DNA from: Methanobrevibacter_A sp964547125
Lineage (GTDB): Archaea; Methanobacteriota; Methanobacteria; Methanobacteriales; Methanobacteriaceae
DNA length: 18,443 nucleotides
Direction of reading: 5' to 3'
NCBI GenBank assembly: GCA_964547125.1
Contig: CAZJLS010000029.1
Coordinates: forward strand, 1-18,443
The position numbers were made by a program, and so were the translations under genes. Shown here piece after piece: positions 1 to 8,019 of the stretch. Every line of letters begins with the position of its first letter. Position 1 is the first letter of the stretch. Under the pieces are notes generated by a model. That model worked only from the letters and a program-made list of their open reading frames with translations, did not search any database and was not told the DNA's origin.

Positions 1-55
<55 letters not shown>

Positions 56-103
56 GCTATTTTATATTATTTTAATGATTTTTAAAAATATTCTCATACA
101 CAC

Positions 104-190
104 ATACGTACACTGTGCATAATTTTAGGTAAATCCTTTCCTGTACATTTTTTTGCAAAAATTCAATACATTTATACGTACACTGTGCAT
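104..190. repeat. Pair of 17-bp direct repeats, 70 bp apart
   Basis: The 17-mer ATACGTACACTGTGCAT occurs at 104-120 and again, identical, at 174-190. The first copy is followed by A-rich sequence and the second by TAATGCTC, so the match stops cleanly at both ends. The core CACTGTG is a near-palindrome centred on T, and TACGTA just before it is a true palindrome. In an AT-rich gap this GC-containing pair looks like a paired protein-binding site (operator or other). Its target gene is not clear: it lies beyond the 3' end of the minus-strand gene at 275-769 and may serve a gene to the left of the window. Confidence 0.75.
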
Positions 191-274
191 TAATGCTCAA
201 AAGAAAATAGTATAAAAAGTGATATTGAATTACAAAAAATTAAATTCAAAATAATCCCAATTTTTTTCTAAATT

Positions 275-769
275 TTAAAATTCAATATCTGTTGCTTCAT
301 TTTTTATAATAGTACCATAAAAAAACACTAACTCTTCAATAGGTAAATTAAACTCAGATAATAAACTCCATTTATCAGTAATTTTAACAGAATCGTCTTT
401 TGTGCTTAAATAGAAAAAAGAAGCAACTAACAAATATTCACATTTCCATTCTAGAAATAAATGTGTAACAGAACATAATAAATAGTACAAATCATTTTCT
501 TTAACATCAAAAGACTCATATAATTTATTTATTAAATCTTTATATTCTTTTTTTATTATATCATATTGCTCTCTGTTTTTCTTCCATTGTATGTATTCTT
601 TGTTTTTCTTTTCACTATCTTCTTCTTGTAATTCTTCTAAAAATTGCACTAATTCAACACGATCTTCTATATCATAATAATCATCAAGATCTACTGTAGT
701 ATCTCTTATTATATCAATTATTTTATTATATGTGTTTATTTTCATGCATGTATCAACATATTGCCCCAT
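275..769 (-). CDS. Unrecognised hypothetical protein, 164 aa
   Basis: The family is not recognised. The protein is acidic and largely helical in pattern, with a charged segment rich in Glu, Lys and Gln in the first half (roughly residues 45-80) and a more hydrophobic, aromatic second half. The longer reading frame begins with a GTG at 784, but that GTG overlaps the GGAG of the only Shine-Dalgarno site, so the ATG at 769 is preferred even though the spacing to GGAG is long (about 14 nt). A TATA-like box lies about 60 bp upstream. It is separated by about 120 bp from the glycosyltransferase array that ends at 891 and is probably transcribed on its own. No signal peptide or membrane segment is evident. 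Confidence 0.7.
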   Translation of the reverse strand: MGQYVDTCMKINTYNKIIDIIRDTTVDLDDYYDIEDRVELVQFLEELQEEDSEKKNKEYIQWKKNREQYDIIKKEYKDLINKLYESFDVKENDLYYLLCSVTHLFLEWKCEYLLVASFFYLSTKDDSVKITDKWSLLSEFNLPIEELVFFYGTIIKNEATDIEF

Positions 770-827
770 ATTTTTTTTACACACTCCTTTTTTTTAGTAT
801 TTGGATTAGATGATATCTTAAAATAAT

Positions 828-835
828 TATATAAA
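828..835 (-). promoter_or_regulatory. Candidate TATA box for the 275-769 gene
   Basis: The minus strand reads TTTATATA, a close match to the archaeal TATA consensus, with an A-rich stretch before it that could act as a BRE. Transcription would start near 808, giving a leader of about 40 nt that contains the GGAG ribosome binding site. Inferred from spacing only. Confidence 0.45.
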
Positions 836-890
836 TTTTATCCCTAGAGTTTTTGTAAAAATAAGTATTTTTTTTATAAATTTTTATTGT

Positions 891-2531
891 CTATTGTATA
901 TTGTAGAATTTTTTTACTGTGTCTAATATATTCTCAGTATTTAATTTATCTACTTGGAAAATATTTTTTTCTGTTTTATTTTCTGGATTAGTTGTTAATA
1001 TTAAATCATAGTTTGTTGTTTGTTCTATTATTTCTTTTGTTATCTTGTTTTCTGTGTAGTATATTTTTATTGTGTGTTTTCTTGTTATTGCTTTGTGCAT
1101 TCTGTAGTTTAGGTCGAATGATATTAGTATGTCTGTTTCTTTGTTTATTTGGCGTGTTAGGGTGTTGTTTATTAGTTCTATGTTGTATTGTTTGGTGTTT
1201 AGTTCTTTTGCGAGTTTTGATATTTTTTCATTGTTTTTTGTGTTGGTGTTTATTATTCCTATTGTGAGTTTTTGGTTGGTGAAGAGTTTTTTGTGTTGTA
1301 TTTTGTCTTGTAGAATTTGTTGGTGTAGGTATGTTTCCCATTTTTTCATTAGTGTTTTTATGTTTTTTTCGTTTATTTCTGCGAATGCTCCTTCGTTGTT
1401 TCTGGTGCTTGATTCGTGGTGGATGAGTAGTGCTGCTCCGTTGTATATTACTTTGTATCCGTGTTTGTGTATTTTTAGCATGAAGTCTACGTCTTCGTAT
1501 CCGTAGAAGTAGTTTTCGTCTAGTCCTCCTAGTTTTTCGTAGATTGTTTTTCTTATGAGTGTGCATGCTGCTGTTACTGCTAAGCATTCTTCTTTTTTGT
1601 TGTATTTTTGGTTGAATATGTCTGTGTCTTCTATGTTTTCGTGTATTGGTCCGTAGTCGTAGTGTGGGTTTATTACTTCTTCGAATTTTACTTTGGCGTG
1701 TTGTATGGTGAAGGATTTTTGTGGTGATATTCTGTCGAAGTAGTATGGGTATATGAGTTTTGCTCCTACTGCTGCTATTTGTGGGTTTTCTTGTATGGTT
1801 CCTACCATTTCGTTTAGCCATCCGTAGGTTGGTTCTATGTCGTTGTTGAGTAGCAGTATTAGTTCTCCTTTTGCTTTTTGTACTGCTTGGTTGTTTGCGT
1901 GTGAGAATGATTGGTTGGTGGTGTTTTCTATGATTGTTATGGGGTAGGTGTTTTTTAGAGTGTTTAGGTATTGTATGGATTGATCTGTTGATGCGTTATC
2001 TACTATTATTATTTCGTAGTTTTTGTAGTTGGTGGTGTTTTTGAAGTTTTTGAATAGTCTTTTTAGGTGGTGTTGTCCGTTTCTGTTTAGTATTATTATT
2101 GATACTAGTGGTTCTTTTTGGAATTTGTAGTTGTGTAGGTATAGTAGGTTGTTTTTTAGTATATGTTCTTTTTGTTGGTGGTAGTTTACGGGGTAGGTTT
2201 TTTGTCCTTCTTTTTTTCCTTTTAGTATGTAGTGTGCTAGTGGGTTGATGTTTTGTTTTATTAGGGTTTGGTTTTGGTTTAAATATTGGTTTCCGTTGAA
2301 TTTGGTGCTTGGGTATTTTCCTTCTGCTCCTCCGTGGAATAGGTAGTGTGTTAGTGGGTCTATATTTGCGTTTGCAACATTTGGGTATTGTTCTAGGTAG
2401 AATTCTTCGTTGAATAGGTCTGTTTTTTTTATTTCATGGTAGGCTTTTTGGTATTGTTTTGCTTTTTGGTGGTTGAATTTTGATTTTTTTAGAAATTGGA
2501 TGTATTGTTTGTCCATGTTGGTGTTCTTCAT
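891..2531 (-). CDS. Family 2 glycosyltransferase with N-terminal GT-associated repeats, 546 aa
   Basis: Predicted GT-A sugar transferase for a surface glycan. Residues about 39-112 hold two copies of a motif common at the front of bacterial and archaeal glycosyltransferases (DPLTHYLFHGGAEGKYPS near 59-75; NPLAHYILKGKKEGQ near 96-110). The GT2 core starts at PLVSIIILNRNG (141-152), followed by VDNASTD (177-183), the metal-binding region LLNNDIEP (227-234), and GGLDENYFYGYEDVDF (335-350), typical of the acceptor and catalytic-base region. After about residue 418 a second, smaller alpha/beta segment begins (KLTIGIINTN) with no clear assignment. Its start overlaps the stop of the upstream transferase by 4 nt (ATGA), so translation is probably coupled. 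GGAG directly abuts this ATG, so the in-frame ATG at 2516 (residue 6) is an alternative start. A 40-codon sample contains no T-ending codon. The donor and acceptor sugars cannot be read from sequence. Confidence 0.9.
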   Translation of the reverse strand: MKNTNMDKQYIQFLKKSKFNHQKAKQYQKAYHEIKKTDLFNEEFYLEQYPNVANANIDPLTHYLFHGGAEGKYPSTKFNGNQYLNQNQTLIKQNINPLAHYILKGKKEGQKTYPVNYHQQKEHILKNNLLYLHNYKFQKEPLVSIIILNRNGQHHLKRLFKNFKNTTNYKNYEIIIVDNASTDQSIQYLNTLKNTYPITIIENTTNQSFSHANNQAVQKAKGELILLLNNDIEPTYGWLNEMVGTIQENPQIAAVGAKLIYPYYFDRISPQKSFTIQHAKVKFEEVINPHYDYGPIHENIEDTDIFNQKYNKKEECLAVTAACTLIRKTIYEKLGGLDENYFYGYEDVDFMLKIHKHGYKVIYNGAALLIHHESSTRNNEGAFAEINEKNIKTLMKKWETYLHQQILQDKIQHKKLFTNQKLTIGIINTNTKNNEKISKLAKELNTKQYNIELINNTLTRQINKETDILISFDLNYRMHKAITRKHTIKIYYTENKITKEIIEQTTNYDLILTTNPENKTEKNIFQVDKLNTENILDTVKKFYNIQ

Positions 2532-4072
2532 CTCCTATCTTTTATTTTTCTTATTGGTTTGGTTATTTTCCAGGATTTTGATTCTGTTATTCCTTTTATG
2601 TGTTCGTCTCTTATTTGGATTATTTTGTTTTTGTTGTCTATTATTTTGTCTTTTGCATAGATTTCGAATTCTAGTTCTTCTATTTTGTCGTTTAGTTTGC
2701 GTATTTTTTTGTTGAAGTATTCATCTATTTCTGTACTGTTATCTAGGTCTACTGAGAATTTTATTTTAAGTGTTTTTACATCTTTTAGGTTTCCTTTTAG
2801 GATGTATTGTGGGTCTTTTGTTAGGAATATTTGAGTGTCGTCTGTTGGGTTTTGAGCGTTTGTGTGGATGATTTGTAGGTTGTTTGTTGTTTGGTGTATT
2901 TTGCATGAGGATATGTGGTTTTCTATTGGGTCGAATCTTATTTTATTTAGGTTTTTGAATTTTTCTATATTGAATTCTAATTCTATTTCTGGTTGTATTG
3001 TGTATTTTTGTGATACTGATTCTATTTTACCGTCTGGTGTTTTTATGTATACTGTTGCTTGGTATTCTGGTTTTATTAGTTTAATATATCTGTATTGGAA
3101 TAGGTATTCTGTTACGTTTAGCTTGTTTAAGTCTTTTAGTGCTTGTTGGTTTGGGTATTCATAGATTGGGAATTTTTCTTCAAATTCGTTTAGTAGTTCA
3201 TTGTTGAATTCTGTTGATATTTCTTTGATTTTGTTGTATATTTCTTCTAATTCATTGTAGGTGAATTTTAGGTTTATAAACCAGTATAATATGTCGTAAG
3301 TGAATTTTAGGCTTAAATATTTTAGGATTTTTTCATTTTGTGGGAATGTTTCTTTTAGTTGTAGTATTTGTTTGATGCTTTTTATTAGGTCTTTTATGTT
3401 TTGTATTGTGATTTTTTGTGATCTTGATTTGTTTTCTTTTTCGAATCTGTAGTAGTATGTTGCATCTGTTGTTACTATTGTTTTTTTACTGTTTAGGATT
3501 GTTTTTACTGATGTTATATTGTCTTCGTATAGCATTGATGGGAAGTTTAGGTATGGTTTTAGGTTTTTACTGTATAGTTTGTTCCATGGTGATGTTGAGA
3601 ATATTAATTCTGGTACTTGGTTTGGGTCTGTTATTATATGGGATTTTTTGTATATTTCTTGGTGTATGTCTGGATTTATTTTAACATCGTCTGGTGTGTT
3701 TAGTGTGTATTTGTATATTACAAGGTCTGCATCTGGGTTTTCTTTTATTAGGTTTGTGCATACTTCATAGGTGTTGGTGGATATGTAGTCGTCTCCGTCT
3801 AAAAATGTTATGTATTCTCCTGTTGAATTTTCTATTCCTAGGTTTCTTGCTGCTCCTGGTCCTTTGTTTATTTCTTGGTACATTACTTTTATGCTTGGAT
3901 ATATTTCTGCATATTGTTCTATTATTTTTAGGGTGTTGTCTGTACTGCAATCGTCAATTATTATTATTTCTATGTTGTTTATTCCGATTGTTTGGTTGAT
4001 TATTGAGTCTAAGCATTTTGCTATGTATTTTTCCACATTATAAACTGGTATTATAACACTTATTGGATACAT
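2528..4072 (-). CDS. Family 2 glycosyltransferase with C-terminal accessory domain and coiled coil, 514 aa
   Basis: The N-terminal GT-A domain has ISVIIPVYNVEKYI at 4-17, IIDDCSTDN at 38-46, GPGAARNLGI at 71-80 and the metal-binding LDGDDYI at 91-97, then WNKLY (163-167) and YEDN (182-185). This is the layout of EpsJ/WcaA-like transferases that add sugars to polysaccharide. A helical region follows, and then a beta-rich segment around 335-440 containing RFDPIENH (379-386), also present in the next transferase. Residues about 450-492 form a charged heptad-like helix. The tail SKSWKITKPIRK (498-509) matches the basic tail often seen at the end of glycosyltransferases. The Shine-Dalgarno AGGTGA lies in the stop codon region of the upstream gene, 4 nt away, indicating tight coupling. 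Specificity is unknown. Confidence 0.92.
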   Translation of the reverse strand: MYPISVIIPVYNVEKYIAKCLDSIINQTIGINNIEIIIIDDCSTDNTLKIIEQYAEIYPSIKVMYQEINKGPGAARNLGIENSTGEYITFLDGDDYISTNTYEVCTNLIKENPDADLVIYKYTLNTPDDVKINPDIHQEIYKKSHIITDPNQVPELIFSTSPWNKLYSKNLKPYLNFPSMLYEDNITSVKTILNSKKTIVTTDATYYYRFEKENKSRSQKITIQNIKDLIKSIKQILQLKETFPQNEKILKYLSLKFTYDILYWFINLKFTYNELEEIYNKIKEISTEFNNELLNEFEEKFPIYEYPNQQALKDLNKLNVTEYLFQYRYIKLIKPEYQATVYIKTPDGKIESVSQKYTIQPEIELEFNIEKFKNLNKIRFDPIENHISSCKIHQTTNNLQIIHTNAQNPTDDTQIFLTKDPQYILKGNLKDVKTLKIKFSVDLDNSTEIDEYFNKKIRKLNDKIEELEFEIYAKDKIIDNKNKIIQIRDEHIKGITESKSWKITKPIRKIKDRR

Positions 4073-4076
4073 CTTT

Positions 4077-5540
4077 TCACCTGAATATAGAAAATTTTCT
4101 TTTTGGAGTATTATTTTTTGGAGGTTCTTTTGGTTCTGTTTTTATATTTTTTATTATTTTATTTTTCTCTTGTATTATTTTTGATATTTCTGTTTGTGAT
4201 ATTTTTTCTATTTTTATTTTTATTTTTAAATGTTTTATTTGGTTGAGTTTTCCTTTTATATGGTATTGTGGGTCTGTTGTTGTAAATAGTTGTTTATCAT
4301 CTGTTACTGGGTTTTCTGAGTTTGCTGTTATTATTTCGTAGTGATTATTATCTGATTGTATGTCTATTATTTTACAATATGTAAGATGGTTTTCTATTGG
4401 ATCAAATCTTAATTCTTTTATGTTTTCATATTCTTCTAAGTTGTATTCTAGTTCTATTATTTTTTGGTTTTTGTAGTTGATAGTGATTTTTTCTGTTTCA
4501 TTGAATCCGTTTCCTGTATCTATGTATAGTGTTGCTTGGTTAAGGTTTTCTTTTTTGTTGTATTTGTGTTTTATAATGTATTGGTAAGCATTTAGTGTTT
4601 CTATATCGTATAGTTTCTCTTCTTCTTTTGGTATTTGATAGTTTGGGAAGTATTCTTTAAAGTCTTCAAATGTTTGTTTGGTAAATTTTTGTGGGTATTT
4701 TTTTAATTGTTTGTATACTTTTTCTATATCTTCTATTGTTTCTATGTCGTTTATCATGAAGTTTATTGCTGAGTATAGTATTTTTAATGCAAATATTCTT
4801 AGTAGTTTTTCGTATTGTGGTGTGTCTTTTATAAGGTTTAGTGCTGGTTGGATACTTGCTATTAAATCTAGACTGTTTTTTGCTGTTATTGTTTGTGTTG
4901 TTGCTAGGTCATGGCGTCTGTGGTAGTATACTGTGTCTGTTGTTATTATGATTTTCTTTGATTTTGTCACTACACTTGCTGATGCTACATTATCATCGTA
5001 GAGTATTGATTCTGGAAATTTGAGATATGGGTATAATTTTTGTGGGTATATTTTGTTCCATACATTGGTGTAGAATATTAATTCTGGATATTGGTATAAA
5101 TCTGTTATTGTGCGGTTTTTACTGTATACGTCAAGATTTGTTGGTACTATTCCTTCTTCATTAAATATTTCTGCTTTGTATATTACAAGGTCTGCTTGTT
5201 CTTCTTGGAATTTATTTAAACATACTTCGAATGCATTTTTAGCTATTATATCATCACTGTCTACGAATGTTAAGTATGGTGCTGTTGCATTTTCCACTCC
5301 CAGGTTTCTTGCTGGTCCTGGTCCATTATTCTCTGTTATTGTTAAGATTTTTATATTGTGGGGATATTTTTCCTGGTATTTTTTTATTATACTTATACTA
5401 TTATCTGGACTTGCATTATCTACTGCTAGGACTTCTATGTTTTCTATCCCGATTGTTTGTTTTATTATGGAGTCTAAGCATTCTGCTATATAGTCTTCTA
5501 CTTTATATACGGGTATTACAACACTTATTTTATAATCCAT
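4077..5540 (-). CDS. Family 2 glycosyltransferase, paralogue of its neighbour, 487 aa
   Basis: The GT-A domain has ISVVIPVYKVEDYI at 5-18, VDNASPDNS at 40-48, GPGPARNLGV at 73-82 and the metal-binding VDSDDII at 93-99, followed by WNKIY (161-165) and YDDN (181-184). It parallels the 2528-4072 protein along its whole length, including the beta-rich C-terminal segment with RFDPIENH (378-385) and DPQYHIKG (423-430). It lacks the long coiled coil and ends in a Lys/Pro-rich tail. The two genes probably arose by tandem duplication. Its first 11 nt overlap the end of rfbB, and a GTGAT Shine-Dalgarno lies within rfbB, so it belongs to the same operon. It probably adds a rhamnose or another sugar to the same glycan; this is inferred from context only. 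Confidence 0.92.
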   Translation of the reverse strand: MDYKISVVIPVYKVEDYIAECLDSIIKQTIGIENIEVLAVDNASPDNSISIIKKYQEKYPHNIKILTITENNGPGPARNLGVENATAPYLTFVDSDDIIAKNAFEVCLNKFQEEQADLVIYKAEIFNEEGIVPTNLDVYSKNRTITDLYQYPELIFYTNVWNKIYPQKLYPYLKFPESILYDDNVASASVVTKSKKIIITTDTVYYHRRHDLATTQTITAKNSLDLIASIQPALNLIKDTPQYEKLLRIFALKILYSAINFMINDIETIEDIEKVYKQLKKYPQKFTKQTFEDFKEYFPNYQIPKEEEKLYDIETLNAYQYIIKHKYNKKENLNQATLYIDTGNGFNETEKITINYKNQKIIELEYNLEEYENIKELRFDPIENHLTYCKIIDIQSDNNHYEIITANSENPVTDDKQLFTTTDPQYHIKGKLNQIKHLKIKIKIEKISQTEISKIIQEKNKIIKNIKTEPKEPPKNNTPKRKFSIFR

Positions 5541-6558
5541 CTTTAATCACGTTTCTGTTTCCGTAGATTTTATTGTAGTATTCTTGGTATTGGCCGGTTT
5601 TCACATTTTTTATCCAGTCTTGATTGTCAAGATACCATTGGATTGTCTCTACTATTCCTGTCTCAAAGGTGTATTTTGGCTTCCATCCTAATTCTTCTGT
5701 TATTTTTGTAGAGTCTATTGCATATCTTCTGTCATGTCCTAGTCTGTCTTCTACGAATTTTATTAAGGTTTCTGGTTTGTTGAGTGTTTTGAGTATGAGT
5801 TTAACTATTTCAATGTTTTCTCTTTCGTTATGTCCACCAATATTGTATACTTCTCCATTTTTTCCTTTGTGTAATACAAGATCTATTGCTGTGCAGTGAT
5901 CGTATACATGTAACCAGTCTCTTATGTTTTTACCATCTCCATATACTGGTAGTGGTTTGTCTTCTAGTGCATTTGATATCATGAGTGGTATTAGTTTTTC
6001 TGGGAATTGGTATGGACCGTAATTGTTTGAGCATCTTGTTATGTTTACTGGTAGGTTGAATGTGTTGTGGTATGCTCTTACCATTAAGTCTGCTCCTGCT
6101 TTACTTGCACTGTATGGACTGTTTGCTTGTAGTGGTGTTTCTTCTGTGAAGTATCCTGTTTTTGGTAGGCTTCCGTATACTTCGTCTGTTGATACTTGTA
6201 AGTATTTTTTTATTTCATGTTTTTTTGCAGCGTTTAGTAGGTTTTGTGTTCCTAGGATATTGGATTTGATAAAGATTTCTGGGTCTTCTATACTGCGGTC
6301 TACATGACTTTCAGCTGCAAAGTTAACTATGTAATCCACATTTTCAACTATATTATCTACTAATTCTTTATCTGCTATGTCTCCTTTTATAAATTCATAG
6401 TTACTGTTTTCATTTATATTTTTCAGGTTTTCTAGGTTTCCACAGTATGTTAGTGCATCTAAGTTTATGAAATGGTCTTGTGGATATTTTTCAAGCATGT
6501 AATGTATGAAGTTGCTTCCTATAAATCCTGCTCCACCTGTTATTAGTATTGTACTCAT
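5530..6558 (-). CDS. rfbB: dTDP-glucose 4,6-dehydratase, 342 aa
   Basis: Cytosolic extended short-chain dehydrogenase that converts dTDP-glucose to dTDP-4-keto-6-deoxyglucose, the second step of dTDP-rhamnose synthesis. Visible signatures are the NAD-binding TGGAGFIGS (7-15), LDALTYCGNLENL (33-45, the dTDP-glucose dehydratase signature), AAESHVDRSI (81-90), the catalytic Thr-Asp-Glu of STDEVYG (123-129), the YSASK dyad with Tyr149 and Lys153, and RCSNNYGPYQFPEKLIP in the sugar-nucleotide region. The length is normal for RmlB. It starts 13 nt after rfbC with a GTGAT ribosome site. All key residues are present. Confidence 0.97.
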   Translation of the reverse strand: MSTILITGGAGFIGSNFIHYMLEKYPQDHFINLDALTYCGNLENLKNINENSNYEFIKGDIADKELVDNIVENVDYIVNFAAESHVDRSIEDPEIFIKSNILGTQNLLNAAKKHEIKKYLQVSTDEVYGSLPKTGYFTEETPLQANSPYSASKAGADLMVRAYHNTFNLPVNITRCSNNYGPYQFPEKLIPLMISNALEDKPLPVYGDGKNIRDWLHVYDHCTAIDLVLHKGKNGEVYNIGGHNERENIEIVKLILKTLNKPETLIKFVEDRLGHDRRYAIDSTKITEELGWKPKYTFETGIVETIQWYLDNQDWIKNVKTGQYQEYYNKIYGNRNVIKDGL

Positions 6559-6571
6559 AAAAAATCACATT

Positions 6572-7129
6572 TTAAAATTTTGTAGGAGTTTCTTTTAAGG
6601 GTTTCCATAGTTTATCTTTATCTGATAATAATATTTCATCTATTCCTTCTAGTGGCCATTCTATTCCTATTTCCGGGTCGTCCCATTGTATTCCACCTTC
6701 ATCTTCTGGAAGGTAGAAGTCTGTGCATTTGTATACGAATTCTGCACTTTCAGATAGTACTAAGAATCCATGGGCGAATCCTTCTGGTATGTATAATTGT
6801 TTTTTGTTTTCACTTGATAGTGTTTCTCCTACCCATTGGCCATATGTTGGACTGTCTTTTCTTAAATCTACTGCTACGTCGAATACTTCTCCTTTTATTA
6901 CTCTTACGAGTTTTCCTTGTGGTTGTGTGTATTGGAAGTGTAAGCCTCTTAGTACTCCTTTTGTTGATTTTGATTGATTATCCTGGACAAAGGTTAAATT
7001 TATTCCTTCTTCTTTGAAGTCGTTTTCATTGTATGTTTCCATAAAGTATCCTCTATTATCTCCAAATACTGTTGGTGTTACTGTGAAAACATCTGGTATT
7101 TTTGTTTGCTCTATTTTGAATTTTCCCAT
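6572..7129 (-). CDS. rfbC: dTDP-4-dehydrorhamnose 3,5-epimerase, 185 aa
   Basis: Cupin-fold enzyme that epimerises C3 and C5 of dTDP-4-keto-6-deoxyglucose, the third step to dTDP-L-rhamnose. The sequence shows DNRGYFMETY near residue 24, KGVLRGLHFQ with the catalytic His64, the QGKLVRVIKGEVFDVAVDLR cupin strand (71-90), IPEGFAHGF (114-122), FVYKCTDFY with the expected active-site Tyr133, and Asp170 in the place of the dyad Asp. Length is standard. It is 13 nt downstream of rfbA, with AAGGG as a weak ribosome site. The 13 bases before its start, TAAGATTTTTATG including the ATG, are identical to those before rfbA. Confidence 0.97.
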   Translation of the reverse strand: MGKFKIEQTKIPDVFTVTPTVFGDNRGYFMETYNENDFKEEGINLTFVQDNQSKSTKGVLRGLHFQYTQPQGKLVRVIKGEVFDVAVDLRKDSPTYGQWVGETLSSENKKQLYIPEGFAHGFLVLSESAEFVYKCTDFYLPEDEGGIQWDDPEIGIEWPLEGIDEILLSDKDKLWKPLKETPTKF

Positions 7130-7142
7130 AAAAATCTTACCC

Positions 7143-8012
7143 TTATTCTTTTTCTGCTAGATTAATTAAGTATTGACCGTATTCTGTTTTTTTTAATGGT
7201 TCTGCTAGTTCTAATAATTTTTCTTTTGTTATGTAACCTTTATTATATGCAATTTCTTCTAAACATGCAATGTATAGGCTTTGTCTTTTTTGAACTGTTT
7301 CTATGAAGTTTCCAGCTTCTAATAATCCATCATGTGTTCCTGTATCTAACCATGCCATGCCTCTTCCTAAGAGTTCAACTTTTAACTCGCCTCTGTTAAG
7401 GTATTCTTCATTAACACTTGTTATCTCTAATTCTCCACGCTGTGATGGTTCAACATTTTTAGCAATATCAATAACATTATTATCATAGAAATATAATCCA
7501 GGTACAATATAATTTGATTTAGGATGTTCTGGTTTTTCTTCAATTGATAATACTTTACCTTCCCCGTCAAACTCAACAACACCAAATGATTCAGGATTAT
7601 TAGTATAATATCCAAATACTATTGCACCATCTTCTAATTCTGTTGCTTTTTCAAGTATTTCTGTGAAACGATGCCCATGAAATACATTATCTCCAAGGAT
7701 TAAACAAACATTATCCTCGCCAATGAAATCTTCACCAAGTATAAATGCTTCTGCTAAACCATTAGGATTTGCCTGTTCCTTATATGTGAATTTAATTCCA
7801 AAATCACTACCATCACCAAGTAATGCTTCATATAATGGTAAATCTCTTGGTGTTGATATTATAAGAATATCACGTATACCTGCTAACATTAACACACTTA
7901 ACGGATAATAAATCATTGGTTTATCATATAAAGGCAATAATTGTTTAGAAACCGCTTTTGTAATAGGATATAAACGTGTTCCTGATCCTCCAGCCAATAC
8001 TATTCCTTTCAT
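7143..8012 (-). CDS. rfbA: Glucose-1-phosphate thymidylyltransferase, 289 aa
   Basis: Joins dTTP and glucose-1-phosphate to give dTDP-glucose, the committed step of the rhamnose pathway. Evidence: the nucleotidyltransferase signature LAGGSGTRLYPIT (6-18), KQLLPLYDKPMIYYPL (23-38), LGDNVFHG with metal-binding Asp108 (106-113), SIEEKPEHPKSN, and WLDTGTHDGLLEA. Length matches RmlA. The 7-nt gap after rfbD contains no promoter, and AAGGAG lies at the end of rfbD. Codon choice changes within the gene: the start uses T-ending codons, while the last 40 codons are rich in A-ending codons and include C-ending ones. Confidence 0.97.
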   Translation of the reverse strand: MKGIVLAGGSGTRLYPITKAVSKQLLPLYDKPMIYYPLSVLMLAGIRDILIISTPRDLPLYEALLGDGSDFGIKFTYKEQANPNGLAEAFILGEDFIGEDNVCLILGDNVFHGHRFTEILEKATELEDGAIVFGYYTNNPESFGVVEFDGEGKVLSIEEKPEHPKSNYIVPGLYFYDNNVIDIAKNVEPSQRGELEITSVNEEYLNRGELKVELLGRGMAWLDTGTHDGLLEAGNFIETVQKRQSLYIACLEEIAYNKGYITKEKLLELAEPLKKTEYGQYLINLAEKE

Positions 8013-8019
8013 AAAAATC

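Noticed and set aside
992..1267. Plus-strand open frame encoding a Leu/Cys/Phe-rich, membrane-like protein opposite the last transferase
   Set aside because: It is the antisense of an A/C-rich coding strand; a T/G-rich complement automatically reads as hydrophobic codons. No ribosome site and no conserved pattern. The same applies to similar frames at 1129-1506, 2473-2715, 3418-3684 and 3694-3999.
1228..1821. Minus-strand 197-codon Arg/Lys/Thr-rich frame overlapping the 891-2531 gene
   Set aside because: A shifted frame of the transferase; the extreme A/C-rich codon choice removes stop codons and yields basic, polar codons. The transferase frame holds all conserved motifs.
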